64,000 nt of DNA, taken from contig NZ_JADPRT010000001.1 of assembly GCF_015690355.1 (NCBI RefSeq), positions 434,001 through 498,000 on the forward strand. Reading direction: 5' to 3'. The notes below the pieces were generated by a model. It was given only the letters and a program-made list of their open reading frames with translations, was not told the DNA's origin and made no database searches. Below, in pieces: positions 17,372-25,858 of the stretch. The translations under genes and the position numbers were made by a program. The DNA is from Streptacidiphilus fuscans (lineage in GTDB: Bacteria; Actinomycetota; Actinomycetes; Streptomycetales; Streptomycetaceae). Numbering within the stretch: the stretch's first letter is position 1; each line of letters starts with the position of its first letter.

Positions 17372-18109
17372 ATGACGACCGATCAGCCAGGCTTCGACCC
17401 GGCGGAGATCCTGGGAGAGATCACCGCGGCGACCGAGCACTTGCTGCGGACGGCGGAACAGCTCACCGACGCCGAGGTGCGCGCGCCGTCGCTGCTCCCC
17501 GACTGGTCGCGCGGACACCTGCTCAGCCACCTGGCCCGCAACGCCGACGGCGGTCGACGTCTGCTGACCTGGGCCCGGACCGGCGTGGAGACGCCGGAGT
17601 ACCCGAGCCTGGCAGCCCGGGCCCGAGAGATCGAGGCCGGAGCCGACCGCAGCGCCGCCGAGCTGCTGGCCGACGTCCGCGACAGCGCCGCCGCGTTCGA
17701 GGCCGAATACCGGTCGATGCCGCCCGAGGCATGGCACCGCACGGTGCGCTGGACCGCCGGTCAGGAGCACCCTGCCGCCCGCGCCGCCGACTCACGGCTC
17801 TGCGAGGTCCTGTTCCACCACGCCGATCTGGACGCCGGATACGCGCCGTCCGACTGGCCGTCAAACTTCGTCGCGTCCCTGCTCGCCCGCGTCGTGACGT
17901 CCTTCAACGGCCGGGACGACGCCCCGGCGGTGCGGCTGCTGGCCACGGACACCGGCGCCGACTACACGGTCGGCGGCGGCGAGCAGCTCGCGCCGACCGT
18001 GCGGGGGACGCAACACGCCTTGCTGGCCTGGCTGGTGGGCCGTTCGTCGGGCGCCGACCTGACCGTGGACGATGCCGGCGCCCTGCCCACGCCACCCTTC
18101 CTCTTCTGA
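17372..18109 (+). CDS. maleylpyruvate isomerase family mycothiol-dependent protein
   Basis: 245-aa DinB-fold protein of the MDMPI type, thought to use mycothiol and a metal. Metal-binding candidates are His in GHLLSHLARNADG and the Glu/His of CEVLFHHADLDAGY. The C-terminal 80 residues form the usual alpha/beta cap (DYTVGGGEQ, TQHALLAWLVGRS). The start ATG follows GGGAGG at good spacing. It follows the amidase by 72 nt and could be co-transcribed. Family members open small ring-cleavage products or act in detoxification; the substrate is not visible here. Confidence 0.87.
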   Translation: MTTDQPGFDPAEILGEITAATEHLLRTAEQLTDAEVRAPSLLPDWSRGHLLSHLARNADGGRRLLTWARTGVETPEYPSLAARAREIEAGADRSAAELLADVRDSAAAFEAEYRSMPPEAWHRTVRWTAGQEHPAARAADSRLCEVLFHHADLDAGYAPSDWPSNFVASLLARVVTSFNGRDDAPAVRLLATDTGADYTVGGGEQLAPTVRGTQHALLAWLVGRSSGADLTVDDAGALPTPPFLF

Positions 18110-18129
18110 TCCGGCGTACAGAGGTGGAT

Positions 18130-19386
18130 TCAGGCGCCGAAGACGTTGTGCGGGGTGATGAGCTGCGTGATGGCCTGGCCGAGCAGGTTGACCGGCAGGT
18201 TGGCGACGTTCCGCTGGTAGGGGATGTCCGTGTTGATCATCAAGGTCAGCGTCAGCTGCTGGGACGGCAGGTAGATGTCCAGGGTCTCGTAGCCCGGGAC
18301 CTCGCCGTTGTGGCCGATCCAGCCGTTGACCTCGGCGACCCCGAGACCGTAGCCGAAGCCCGCAGTGCCGGTGGGCACGAAGGTGAGCCGCTGGGCCTGT
18401 GTGTGCGGCGACAGCAGGTTGCCCTGGTAGAGGTCGTAGGCCCAGGCGTGCAGATCCCTCAGATTGGAGATCATGTCCCCGTCGGCCCAGGCCCAGCTCG
18501 TGCTCCAGCCGGTGGCGTCGGCGACGGTGCCGTGGGGCGTCTGCATGGTGTAGCCGTGCGCGTGCGGCCTGGGCAGGTACGTGGTCGGAGACATGAAGCT
18601 GTCGCACAGGCCACTGGGCTCGATGACGTGCTGCCAGACGTACTGCTCCAGCGACGTGTGGGTGAGCTTCTCGACGACGAGGCCGAGCAGGACCGTGTTG
18701 CTGTTGGAGTAGAGGTACGCGGCGTTGGGCGCGAACAGGTTCGGGTGCTTGAAGCCGTACGCCAGCAGCTGTTGCGGGGTGAAGCTGCGGGTCGGGTGGG
18801 CCTCGAACTCACGCAGGAAGCCGGTGTCCGCCGTGTACGGGTACAGGCCGCTGCGCATGTCGGCCAGTTCGCGCAGCGTGATCTTGCTTCCGCCGGGCAC
18901 GCCCGCGATGTACTTCGAGATCGGGTCGTCGAGCTTCAGCAGCCCCTGGTCGACCAGCTCCAGCAGGGCGGTCACGGTGAACGTCTTGGTGATGCTGCCG
19001 ATGCGCGTATTGACGTCGGCACGCATCGGCGCGTCGGTCTTGAGATCGCGGACGCCGAAGGTGCGGACGTACTGGTGCCCGTGGACCCCGCGCTGCCAGA
19101 GACCGACCACCGCCCCCGGGATGCCGTAGGTCCGCATCGCCTCCTGGATGGTGCGGGTGAGCCGGTCGGTCGACGCCGGGTTGAACGGGCTGAAGGGGCT
19201 GCCGGTCTTGGCGGCAGCGGACCTGACGGAGGGGAGGGTGTCGGCCGAGGCGGTGGTGAGCGGGACGAGCAAGGCGGCGGCGGCTGCGGCGAGCAGGCCG
19301 CGCACCGGCATCCGGCTGCGCAGGGAGCGGCGGGGACTGAGCGGTTTCGTGCGGGATTTCGAGCGGGATTTCGAGCGGGATCGCAT
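18130..19386 (-). CDS. secreted serine hydrolase (class C beta-lactamase / DD-peptidase fold)
   Basis: 418-aa exported enzyme. Its long basic signal peptide carries an Arg-Ser-Lys repeat (RSRSKSRSKSR) before the hydrophobic Ala/Leu core ending TTASA. Catalytic motifs are SxxK as SITK (GSITKTFTVTALLEL), YxN as YSN (LYSNSNTVLLG) and the third motif HxG as HNG (IGHNGEVPG). This is the penicillin-binding-protein-like D-alanyl-D-alanine carboxypeptidase or esterase group, acting on wall peptides or small esters outside the cell. Single gene, convergent with the MDMPI gene. The repeated start is unusual but conserved in reading frame. Confidence 0.9.
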   Translation of the reverse strand: MRSRSKSRSKSRTKPLSPRRSLRSRMPVRGLLAAAAAALLVPLTTASADTLPSVRSAAAKTGSPFSPFNPASTDRLTRTIQEAMRTYGIPGAVVGLWQRGVHGHQYVRTFGVRDLKTDAPMRADVNTRIGSITKTFTVTALLELVDQGLLKLDDPISKYIAGVPGGSKITLRELADMRSGLYPYTADTGFLREFEAHPTRSFTPQQLLAYGFKHPNLFAPNAAYLYSNSNTVLLGLVVEKLTHTSLEQYVWQHVIEPSGLCDSFMSPTTYLPRPHAHGYTMQTPHGTVADATGWSTSWAWADGDMISNLRDLHAWAYDLYQGNLLSPHTQAQRLTFVPTGTAGFGYGLGVAEVNGWIGHNGEVPGYETLDIYLPSQQLTLTLMINTDIPYQRNVANLPVNLLGQAITQLITPHNVFGA

Positions 19387-19585
19387 GGGCAGGCTTCGCC
19401 TTTCGGTTTCGCAGGGCCCCCTCTCAGAAGGCTGACAACCATCTCGGCGCGTGTCCGCTCACAGCAGGCGGCTGATCAGGTGAAAAGTGCGCGGAGCCAC
19501 CCCGTCGGCGCAGCGCGGCGCAGGACGTGCGCGCTGTATATGATTGATCGTCAGTGGTCGTGCCGTTCCCGCTGTGTGCAGAACC

Positions 19586-19616
19586 TTGACCGATGCGGCG
19601 GCAGTCTGGTGATCAT
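19586..19616 (+). promoter_or_regulatory. possible promoter for a leaderless acetyltransferase mRNA
   Basis: TTGACC at 19586-19591 is followed after 18 nt by TGATCAT at 19610-19616, with GTG 19623 6 nt further on. The spacing would put +1 at the GTG, a leaderless transcript. There is no ribosome site in front of either start candidate, which fits. Predicted only. Confidence 0.35.
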
Positions 19617-19622
19617 GGGCTC

Positions 19623-20210
19623 GTGACCCGCGACCTCTCGACACCGCCCGTCATCCCGTCCGGCCTGCTGGCCGGCTCCCCTCAACCCACGCTGCCCGCC
19701 GCCCAAGGCCGGCTGGTCCTGCGCCCCTGGACGGCCGCCGACGCGCCGGTATTCCTCTCCGCCTACCAGGACCAGGAGATCCGCCGCTGGCACACCCGTC
19801 GTCCCTCGTCCGAGACCGGCGTCCGGGAGTGGTTCGCCCGCTACCGCCAGGACTGGGAGCAGGAGCGGGGCGCCCACTGGGCGGTCGCCCGGAGCGGGGG
19901 CGAGGTACTCGGCCGGATCGCCCTGGGCAGCCTGAACTTCGACGACGGCACGGCGGGCGTCGGCTACTGGGTCCTCCCGGCGGCCCGCGGCGCGGGAGTG
20001 GCGACGAGCGCTCTCACCACGCTGTCGGAGTGGGCCATCGAGAAGATCGGCTTCCACCGCCTCCACCTGGACCACTCGACGCGCAACCACGCCTCCTGCC
20101 GGGTCGCCACCAAGTCCGGCTACCGGCTCGAAGGCACCAAGCGCAGCGCCGCGCTCCACGACGACGGCCGCCACGACATGCACCTGCACGCCCGCGTCCG
20201 CGAGGCGTGA
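19623..20210 (+). CDS. GNAT N-acetyltransferase (RimJ/RimL-like)
   Basis: 195 aa from GTG 19623, which may be leaderless; an ATG at 19593 would add 10 residues. Acetyl-CoA fold: N-terminal RLVLRPWTAADAP, and the pyrophosphate-binding loop YWVLPAARGAGVATSAL near the centre, followed by IEKIGFHRLHLDHSTRN and SGYRLEGTKRSA at the C-terminus. This layout is typical of RimJ/RimL-type enzymes acetylating protein N-termini or small amines. It is followed after 42 nt by a VOC gene read the same way. Confidence 0.88.
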   Translation: MTRDLSTPPVIPSGLLAGSPQPTLPAAQGRLVLRPWTAADAPVFLSAYQDQEIRRWHTRRPSSETGVREWFARYRQDWEQERGAHWAVARSGGEVLGRIALGSLNFDDGTAGVGYWVLPAARGAGVATSALTTLSEWAIEKIGFHRLHLDHSTRNHASCRVATKSGYRLEGTKRSAALHDDGRHDMHLHARVREA

Positions 20211-20252
20211 AGCCTCGGGCGCTGTATCTGCTCCGGCGCATAGGATCGCCGT

Positions 20253-20996
20253 ATGGCACTGCGACCTGTTCAGGTGAACTTCAAGGCTCTTGACGACGCG
20301 GCAGTGGGCCGCTTCTGGGCCGAGGCGCTCGGCTGGGGGATCTCCAGCGAGGCGCCCGGCGTGACCAACGTCGAACCCGGGGGTGGTTTCGTCTGGCCGG
20401 ACCCGGCCGCCGTCTGCATCGACGTCGTGGCCGTACCGGAACCCAAGACGGCCACGAAGAACCGGGTGCACCTCGATCTCGCCACCACGTCGGCCGCCCA
20501 CCAGGCCGAGCTGGTCGAGCGACTCCAGGCGCTCGGGGCGACGCCCGTGGACGTCGGGCAGGGCGACGTGCCGTGGACGGTGCTCGCCGACCCGGAGGGG
20601 AACGAGTTCTGCGTGCTGGAGCCCCGGGAGATCTACCGGGACACCGGGCCGATCGCCGCAGTGCTGGTCGACTGCGAGGATCCCCGTGCCATGGCCCGGT
20701 TCTGGGGCGAGGCGACGGACTGGAACCTGCACGAGGTGACCGACGACTTCGTCTCCCTGCGCTCGGCCAAGGGCGTCGGCCCATACCTGGAGTTCCTGCG
20801 CGTGCCCGGTGGGAAGACCGTTCCGGACCGCGTCCACATCGACCTGCTGCCGTACACCGATGACGACAAGGCGGCGGAGGTCGCCCGGCTGAAGGCGCTC
20901 GGTGCCACCGACCTCGACCTCGGTCAGGGCGACGTGGCGTGGTCGGTGCTGGCGGACCCGGAGGGCCACGAGTTCTGCGTCCTCGCGCCGCGCTGA
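20253..20996 (+). CDS. two-domain VOC (glyoxalase-like) protein
   Basis: 247 aa formed by two similar VOC units, about residues 5-125 and 130-245. Each starts with a hydrophobic strand (VQVNFKALDDAAVGRFWAEAL; IAAVLVDCEDPRAMARFWGEA), has a metal-ligand His in a strand (NRVHLDLATT; DRVHIDLLPY) and ends with DPEGNEFCVLEP or DPEGHEFCVLAP. The halves clearly arose by duplication and resemble the single-domain VOC protein at 5065-5520. Substrate unknown; detoxification or resistance is only a family guess. Confidence 0.88.
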   Translation: MALRPVQVNFKALDDAAVGRFWAEALGWGISSEAPGVTNVEPGGGFVWPDPAAVCIDVVAVPEPKTATKNRVHLDLATTSAAHQAELVERLQALGATPVDVGQGDVPWTVLADPEGNEFCVLEPREIYRDTGPIAAVLVDCEDPRAMARFWGEATDWNLHEVTDDFVSLRSAKGVGPYLEFLRVPGGKTVPDRVHIDLLPYTDDDKAAEVARLKALGATDLDLGQGDVAWSVLADPEGHEFCVLAPR

Positions 20997-21022
20997 TTGC
21001 GCTGATCGCGCCGACCGAGCGG

Positions 21023-21066
21023 AGGCGCCGACTCGACGACCGGGCTGGTCGCTGAGTCGGCGCCTT
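21023..21066. terminator. bidirectional hairpin between VOC gene and a small minus-strand gene
   Basis: 12-bp stem AGGCGCCGACTC/GAGTCGGCGCCT enclosing a loop that can fold again (GACGACC..GGTCG). It is centred between a plus gene ending at 20996 and a small minus frame ending at 21095. Confidence 0.65.
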
Positions 21067-21094
21067 GCGTGTCCGGCCTGCTGTCTGCGCCTTG

Positions 21095-21247
21095 TCAGTA
21101 CCGCCGACCCTTTTCGCGCATGCGGCGGTTGCGTGCCGCTCTGCGTCGGTGCTCCGCTTTCTCTGCCCGCTCGGCCTTCTCACGGGCCCGCTTCTCGGCT
21201 TCGGCCTTTGCGGCCCTGGGCCCGGCATCGACGTTGCCACCAGCCAC
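21095..21247 (-). CDS. small basic, coiled-coil-like protein (candidate)
   Basis: 50 aa from GTG 21247. After a ten-residue start it is made of charged helix: RAAKAEAEKRAREKAERAEK, then AEHRRRAARNRRMREKGRRY, with alternating Glu/Lys/Arg and Ala. Codon positions follow the GC bias of real genes (third positions mostly G/C), and it ends just before a bidirectional hairpin. No ribosome site is evident, and the frame remains open upstream, so the true start may be further left on the minus strand. Similar short Lys/Glu-rich proteins are widespread; no function known. Confidence 0.5.
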   Translation of the reverse strand: MAGGNVDAGPRAAKAEAEKRAREKAERAEKAEHRRRAARNRRMREKGRRY

Positions 21248-21409
21248 AACTGCTCGCCTGCTGTGGGGCGTTGCTCCCAGGCCGCGCTGACCGACCTGCG
21301 CTCCCTGTCCGGCGTGGCGTAGTTCGCCCGGTCGGGGCGGGCGGAACCCACACTCGTCGACAGAAGTAGCCGAGTTCCGCGCGACGAGGCAGTGGAGGTG
21401 TCCGGGGCG

Positions 21410-22552
21410 TCAGCTGCGCAGGACGCGAAAGCGATCGGGCTGTGCCGGGTCCCGGTCGACGACCTGGACGGGTGGCCAGGCCCACTGCCAGACGTTGATG
21501 CCCGGCGCGCGCGAGAACCGGATCGGCCCGCGAGTGCCTTCGACGGCAAGGCGCGGCCAGGCGTCCGCGAGGCGCGTGCGATCCGTGCCGCACGAGCGCA
21601 GTGCCTCGGCGAGGACGGTGACCGTGTCGTAGCCCTCGAAGGCGACGAACGAGGGTGTCACGGACAACTGCTCGCGCAAGGCCGACTCGACGCGCGCGCC
21701 GAGTGGGCCGAAGTGCTCCGGGAGGTAGCGCAGGAACGGGATCGCGGCGCCGTCGTCGCCGAGCAGCGCTGCCCACTCCGGGAACTCCGGCTGCCCGGCG
21801 GGTGCACCGATCAGGACCCCGGCCAAGCGTGGGTCTCGGCGGGCAGCGGTGACGATCGGCACGGCGGGTTCCGGGTGGCCGACCAGGAGGAGCAGAGCCG
21901 TCGCCCCACTGGCGACGAGAGCGTCGCACACGGCCGTTGGGGTGAGCGCGCCCGCGTCGAGTTCGACGACCGAGCCGCCACGTCGAGCGACATGCTCACG
22001 CAGGATGCGCGTCCCGGACGCCCAGTAGACGCTCGACTGCGCCGCCACGGCGATGCGCGTGTGGCCTGCGGCGAGCAGGAACTCGGCGTAGATCCGCCAG
22101 CCGTGGGACTGCGCAGGGGCGATGCGCGCGACCCATTCCGTCGGCTGGTCGGTGAGCGCGTCGAGAACCGCCGACGAGCAGAGGAACGGCAGGCCGAGCG
22201 CATCGGCGCCGGCGGCAGCGGCACGGGCGACGACGCTGTGGTACTCGCCCACCACGGCCGCGACGCCCAGCCCGTCCAGCTCCTTCACGGCCGCTGCGGC
22301 CTTCTGCGGATCCGCAGCCGTGTCCCGGACCAGCAGCTCCAGTGGCCTGCCGTCGATCCCGCCGGACGCGTTGACGTCCCGAAGGGCCAGCTGGAGACCT
22401 GCGAGCAGGTGCTGACCTGCCTCGACCCAGCCGGGGCGCGTCAACGGCACGAGCGCGCCGAGCCGCACGGTGGTGGTGCCGTCGCCCTGCTCGGACTGTC
22501 CGCGCTGTTCAGGCTGTTCGGGATCTTGGTTCTGAGTGACCATGGCGGCCAT
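21410..22552 (-). CDS. LivJ-type periplasmic-binding-fold protein without signal peptide
   Basis: 380 aa. ATG 22552 has GAGG 5 nt upstream; a second ATG lies three codons in. The fold is that of branched-chain amino acid ABC transporter binding proteins (type I): VRLGALVPLTRPGWVEAG at the start, ASGGIDGRPLELLVRDTAADP, VVGEYHSVVARAAAAGADALG, and FVAFEGYDTVTVLAEALRS near the end. Residues 1-35 are polar (QNQDPEQPEQRGQSEQ) with no signal peptide or lipobox Cys, so it appears cytosolic. No permease or ATPase gene is near. It may act as an intracellular sensor; this is inference. Confidence 0.85.
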   Translation of the reverse strand: MAAMVTQNQDPEQPEQRGQSEQGDGTTTVRLGALVPLTRPGWVEAGQHLLAGLQLALRDVNASGGIDGRPLELLVRDTAADPQKAAAAVKELDGLGVAAVVGEYHSVVARAAAAGADALGLPFLCSSAVLDALTDQPTEWVARIAPAQSHGWRIYAEFLLAAGHTRIAVAAQSSVYWASGTRILREHVARRGGSVVELDAGALTPTAVCDALVASGATALLLLVGHPEPAVPIVTAARRDPRLAGVLIGAPAGQPEFPEWAALLGDDGAAIPFLRYLPEHFGPLGARVESALREQLSVTPSFVAFEGYDTVTVLAEALRSCGTDRTRLADAWPRLAVEGTRGPIRFSRAPGINVWQWAWPPVQVVDRDPAQPDRFRVLRS

Positions 22553-22583
22553 TGCATCCTCGTCGGCGCCCACAAGCAAGTGA

Positions 22584-23174
22584 CTAACCCTCAGGCAGCG
22601 TCTCGACCCAGAGCAACTCGCCGGAGCCGAGCGCCACGTACGCCCTGGGCCGCATCGGCACGTCGTCGCCCCGGCGCGACAGCAGCGCCAACTCGCCCAC
22701 CTGCACGGCGTAGTCGCCCAGCTGGGCGCTGCATTCGGCAACCAAGCCCTTCGGGTCGGCGGTCCGGCCGAGGGAGAGATGCGGGGTGAAGCCACCAGCC
22801 CGGCCCCGGCAACGGGGAAAGCGCTCCACCAAGGCGGCGTGCAGGGCACGCCAAGGCGCTTGGCCCGCTGCGGCCGGGTCCAGCCAGGCGGTGCTGTAGG
22901 CGCGGTGGCGGAAGGTGCGGATGCCGGAGAGCCGTGCGGCGAACGCCGGGACCTCGGCGGTAGCCGCCGCGAGCAGAGGCGCGGCCAGGCGGAAGTCGGA
23001 CTCGGGGACGAAGCCGAAGAGCACGTTGACGTGCGGCGGCCAGCGCCGGATCTGCGGGTCGTGATCGGCGCGGACCGCCTGGATGGGCGGCCACAGGTCG
23101 TCCGGCGGCAGCCATGCCAGCGCGGTTCGGGGTGTGGGCGCCACGTCGAAGACACCGGAGCCGCCCGAGGTCAC
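22584..23174 (-). CDS. 2'-5' RNA ligase family protein (2H phosphoesterase)
   Basis: 196 aa from GTG 23174, whose first bases overlap the stop of the upstream hydrolase (GTGA). The two 2H motifs are HVN at 48-50 ([11 protein letters not shown]) and HLS at 132-134 (FTPHLSLGR), spaced as in LigT/ThpR-like RNA cyclic phosphodiesterases. The first motif has Asn where Thr or Ser is usual, so activity may be altered. Cytosolic. Translational coupling to the alpha/beta hydrolase upstream suggests joint expression. Substrate unknown. Confidence 0.82.
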   Translation of the reverse strand: MTSGGSGVFDVAPTPRTALAWLPPDDLWPPIQAVRADHDPQIRRWPPHVNVLFGFVPESDFRLAAPLLAAATAEVPAFAARLSGIRTFRHRAYSTAWLDPAAAGQAPWRALHAALVERFPRCRGRAGGFTPHLSLGRTADPKGLVAECSAQLGDYAVQVGELALLSRRGDDVPMRPRAYVALGSGELLWVETLPEG

Positions 23175-23872
23175 GAACTGGACCGCGCCAGGTGGTCCGC
23201 CAGCTCGCGAGGATGGCTGAGCGCGGCCAGGTGGCCGCCGGGGATCTCCTCGATCTCCAGGCCGAGCCGCTCGCGGGCCAGACGGCGTTGGAACTCCAGG
23301 GGGAAGAACCGGTCGTCGCGGCCCTGGAGAAAGCGGGTGGTGATGTCGGGCCACTCCGTCAGCGGCCAGGGCTGCTCGAACAGCGCCGAGGGCGGCGCCG
23401 CGCCGCCCTCCGCCAGGGCCTCCGCCGTCACCTCCGGCGGCACGTCGTGAAAGAAGTCGACGCGGACGTCGACGCCCGCGGACGGCTCGCGCCCCGACGC
23501 GACGGCGTACTCCGCGCGGGCCTGGGGTTGGCCCGTGTCCTCCCACCACTGCCCCGCCGTCTCCCCGGGCACCGGCACCATGGCGTTGAGCAGGACCAGT
23601 TCGGCGACGGGCAGGGGCAGCCGTTCACACGCCACCGGCGCATGGAACCCCGCGAGGGACTGGGCGACCACGACCAGTTGCCCCGACCGGTCGAACTCGT
23701 CGAGCACCGCGGCGCCGACGGCCTCGGCGAACTCGTCGTAGCCGGAAGAGTCGGCGGTGGGCAGGTCCAGCGTGATCACCCGATGGCCCCGCGCCCGCAG
23801 TTCGGCGGCGAGCAGATGCCACATCCAGGCCCGGCCGTCTGCGCCCGGGACGAGCGTGTAGGTGGTGGTCAT
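23171..23872 (-). CDS. alpha/beta hydrolase (esterase-like)
   Basis: 233-aa cytosolic hydrolase. ATG 23872 gives [22 protein letters not shown], with the oxyanion loop GADGRAW; the nucleophile elbow is AQSLAG and the His is in [12 protein letters not shown], with an acidic residue in [10 protein letters not shown]. It resembles salicylate-esterase or EstC-like small hydrolases. The stop overlaps the 2'-5' RNA ligase start by GTGA, so the two form one transcript. Substrate unknown. Confidence 0.88.
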   Translation of the reverse strand: MTTTYTLVPGADGRAWMWHLLAAELRARGHRVITLDLPTADSSGYDEFAEAVGAAVLDEFDRSGQLVVVAQSLAGFHAPVACERLPLPVAELVLLNAMVPVPGETAGQWWEDTGQPQARAEYAVASGREPSAGVDVRVDFFHDVPPEVTAEALAEGGAAPPSALFEQPWPLTEWPDITTRFLQGRDDRFFPLEFQRRLARERLGLEIEEIPGGHLAALSHPRELADHLARSSS

Positions 23873-24003
23873 GGCGCACTCCTTCTGCCTGCTGATGTCC
23901 TCGACCGTATCCGCCACCACTGACAGCGCCCGGACTGACGGCAGGTCAGCGGGGCGCGCGTGCGCTGTCCCCGCGCCCCGACCCGTCAGCTCGCCCCGAC
24001 TCG

Positions 24004-24387
24004 TCAGCTCGGACCGAGCAGCTCGGCCCAGTCGGCGGGGACGCGGCCCGCCGGGCCGGGGACGGGCTGGTCGGCCGGGTGGCTCACGGGTGGGGCGAGC
24101 TCCGGCCCGGAGTCGTAGAACTCCGAGGCGACGTAGTCCCAGAACCAGCTCTCGCCCGGTTCGAAGCTGCGGACGATCGGGTGACCGGTGTCCTGGGCGT
24201 GCGCCGTGGCGTGCTTGCCGGGGGAGTCGTCGCAGCAGCCGATATGGCCGCAGTGGGCACAACGCCGCAGGTGCAGCCACCAGCCGCCGGCTGCGTCGCA
24301 CTCGACGCAGCCGGTACCGCTCGGCGGCACGGAGGGGTCGACGGAGGCGAGCCGGGGGTGCGGGTCGTTCGGGTGCTCGGGACTCAT
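24004..24387 (-). CDS. UBP-type zinc finger protein
   Basis: 127-aa cytosolic protein with one ZnF-UBP domain, about residues 22-92. It has CVECDAAGGWWLHLRRCAHC, GHIGCCDDSPGKHATAHAQD and TGHPIVRSFEPGESWFWDY, carrying the Cys and His zinc ligands and the aromatic groove. In eukaryotes this fold binds free ubiquitin C-termini; bacterial versions are common in actinomycetes with unknown ligands. The C-terminal tail is Pro-rich. It is followed on the same strand by nothing close; the previous gene on that strand is the phosphodiester glycosidase, whose stop is 55 nt away. Confidence 0.86.
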   Translation of the reverse strand: MSPEHPNDPHPRLASVDPSVPPSGTGCVECDAAGGWWLHLRRCAHCGHIGCCDDSPGKHATAHAQDTGHPIVRSFEPGESWFWDYVASEFYDSGPELAPPVSHPADQPVPGPAGRVPADWAELLGPS

Positions 24388-24442
24388 GGTGCGGCTGCTC
24401 CTGCGGGCTCGGACGGGGGCACGACGCGACGCGATGACGCGT

Positions 24443-25657
24443 TCAGCGGGCGTAGACGGCGACGAAGTCGCGGGTGGCCTGGGTGTAGTAGCGGTCGGCC
24501 GCCTCGCCGAAGTCGAGCATGTTGGAGGGCTTCGGGTTGGCCGGGTCGACCCTGGAGTCGTAGCTCATGAAGGACGGCCAGGCGCCGTTCATGTCCAGCG
24601 GCATCGCCCGGACCGCGCCCGCGTGCTGCATCAGCTCGGCCAGCGTGCGGGCGGAGAGGGCCTGGCCGACGACCATGATGATGTCGCCCTTGGCGGTCTC
24701 GCCGACGCCCGACCGCTCGACGTACTTCTTGCCCTGGTACGCCCAGCCGTAGGCGTACGGCACGTCGATGTCGCTCGCCAGCTTGCCGCCGTCGACCATC
24801 AGGGTCAGGCACTGCCGCACGCCGACCACGTCCGGGGTCATCTTCGCGTCGCGGCCCCAGACGCCGATTTTGATCGTGCCGTCCTTGTAGAAGACCTCGG
24901 ACGCCGCGCCGTCGCGCAGCGTCGAGTCCGTCCGGCCGTCGAGGTAGAAGCCGCCCTTCGACGTGCCGTCGGTGATCCGGAAGCCACCGTTCCAGGTGGC
25001 CATCAGGCCGGTCCGCTGGCCGACCGGGATCGTGGGCGGGACGGCGAAGCTCCCGCCGGGCTCGCGGAAGCCCGGGTGCAGCAGGAAGCGTGCGTGTGCC
25101 GCGCTGATCCATGCCACTGCGGCCTCGTAGGAGGAGTGCTCCGCGTCCGGGCGCACGTAGGTTCCCTGGACCAGCGGCAGGCCGTGGTAGGTGACCAGCG
25201 CTCGGAAGACGCCCTCGCCGGGCAGACGCGGGGTGATGCTGGTCGGCATCGGAGCGAGCATCGGCACGGCGGAGTTGAGCGGGCCGCTCCCGTTCGTCGC
25301 CCGCATCTGGGCCAGCTGGGCGGCCGTCAGGGAGCCGCCGACGCGGGGCGGGTTCAGCTCGTACTGCCAGTCCTCCAACTGGTTGATCACCAGGCCGAGG
25401 TGGTGGTCGCGTCCCCACTCGGCCAGCCGCGCCTCGGTGCCGTCGCGGCCCGGATAGGTGAGCGCCTGGCCGATCGACCAGCCCAGCCAGCCCGCGCACA
25501 CCAGGCCGGTGGCCAGGACGCTGCGGGTGACGATCCGCCGTCGGCGGCGCTGAGCGGGCGTCAGGTCACTGGCCCGCTTCCACGGGAGCAGTCGGCGGCG
25601 ACGGCGGCGCTCCGCCGGACGGTCGGCGACGGCGGTTGCGCCGTTGTGGTCGGTCAT
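24443..25657 (-). CDS. membrane-anchored phosphodiester glycosidase family protein (NAGPA-like)
   Basis: 404 aa. N-terminal 45 residues are strongly basic (ERRRRRRLLPWKR), followed by one membrane helix (VLATGLVCAGWLGWSIGQAL), leaving the rest outside. The C-terminal half matches the phosphodiester glycosidase/DUF2233 domain: GLMATWNGGFRITDGTSKGGF, VGVRQCLTLMVDGGK, GETAKGDIIMVVGQALSART and AMPLDMNGAWPSFMSY. Relatives remove N-acetylglucosamine phosphodiester caps in mammals; bacterial members act on wall or teichoic material. The gene precedes the UBP zinc finger gene and follows, after a 201-nt gap, a wall amidase. Confidence 0.86.
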   Translation of the reverse strand: MTDHNGATAVADRPAERRRRRRLLPWKRASDLTPAQRRRRRIVTRSVLATGLVCAGWLGWSIGQALTYPGRDGTEARLAEWGRDHHLGLVINQLEDWQYELNPPRVGGSLTAAQLAQMRATNGSGPLNSAVPMLAPMPTSITPRLPGEGVFRALVTYHGLPLVQGTYVRPDAEHSSYEAAVAWISAAHARFLLHPGFREPGGSFAVPPTIPVGQRTGLMATWNGGFRITDGTSKGGFYLDGRTDSTLRDGAASEVFYKDGTIKIGVWGRDAKMTPDVVGVRQCLTLMVDGGKLASDIDVPYAYGWAYQGKKYVERSGVGETAKGDIIMVVGQALSARTLAELMQHAGAVRAMPLDMNGAWPSFMSYDSRVDPANPKPSNMLDFGEAADRYYTQATRDFVAVYAR

Positions 25658-25858
25658 CTGCGATTCCCTCGTCTCCCTCTTCGCTGCGCGCGGAGACGCA
25701 GAGCAGTGCGATCAACGGATGGACTGGAGGACGGACTGCCGTGAGCCGTGCGAGCCGTGATTGCCGTGCACGCGTCCCATGCATGCCATGCCTGACGTCG
25801 CCTCACGCGGCATCGGGTGGTGAATCACCCGCACGAACCGTCGCCCGGCACGGCGGGA

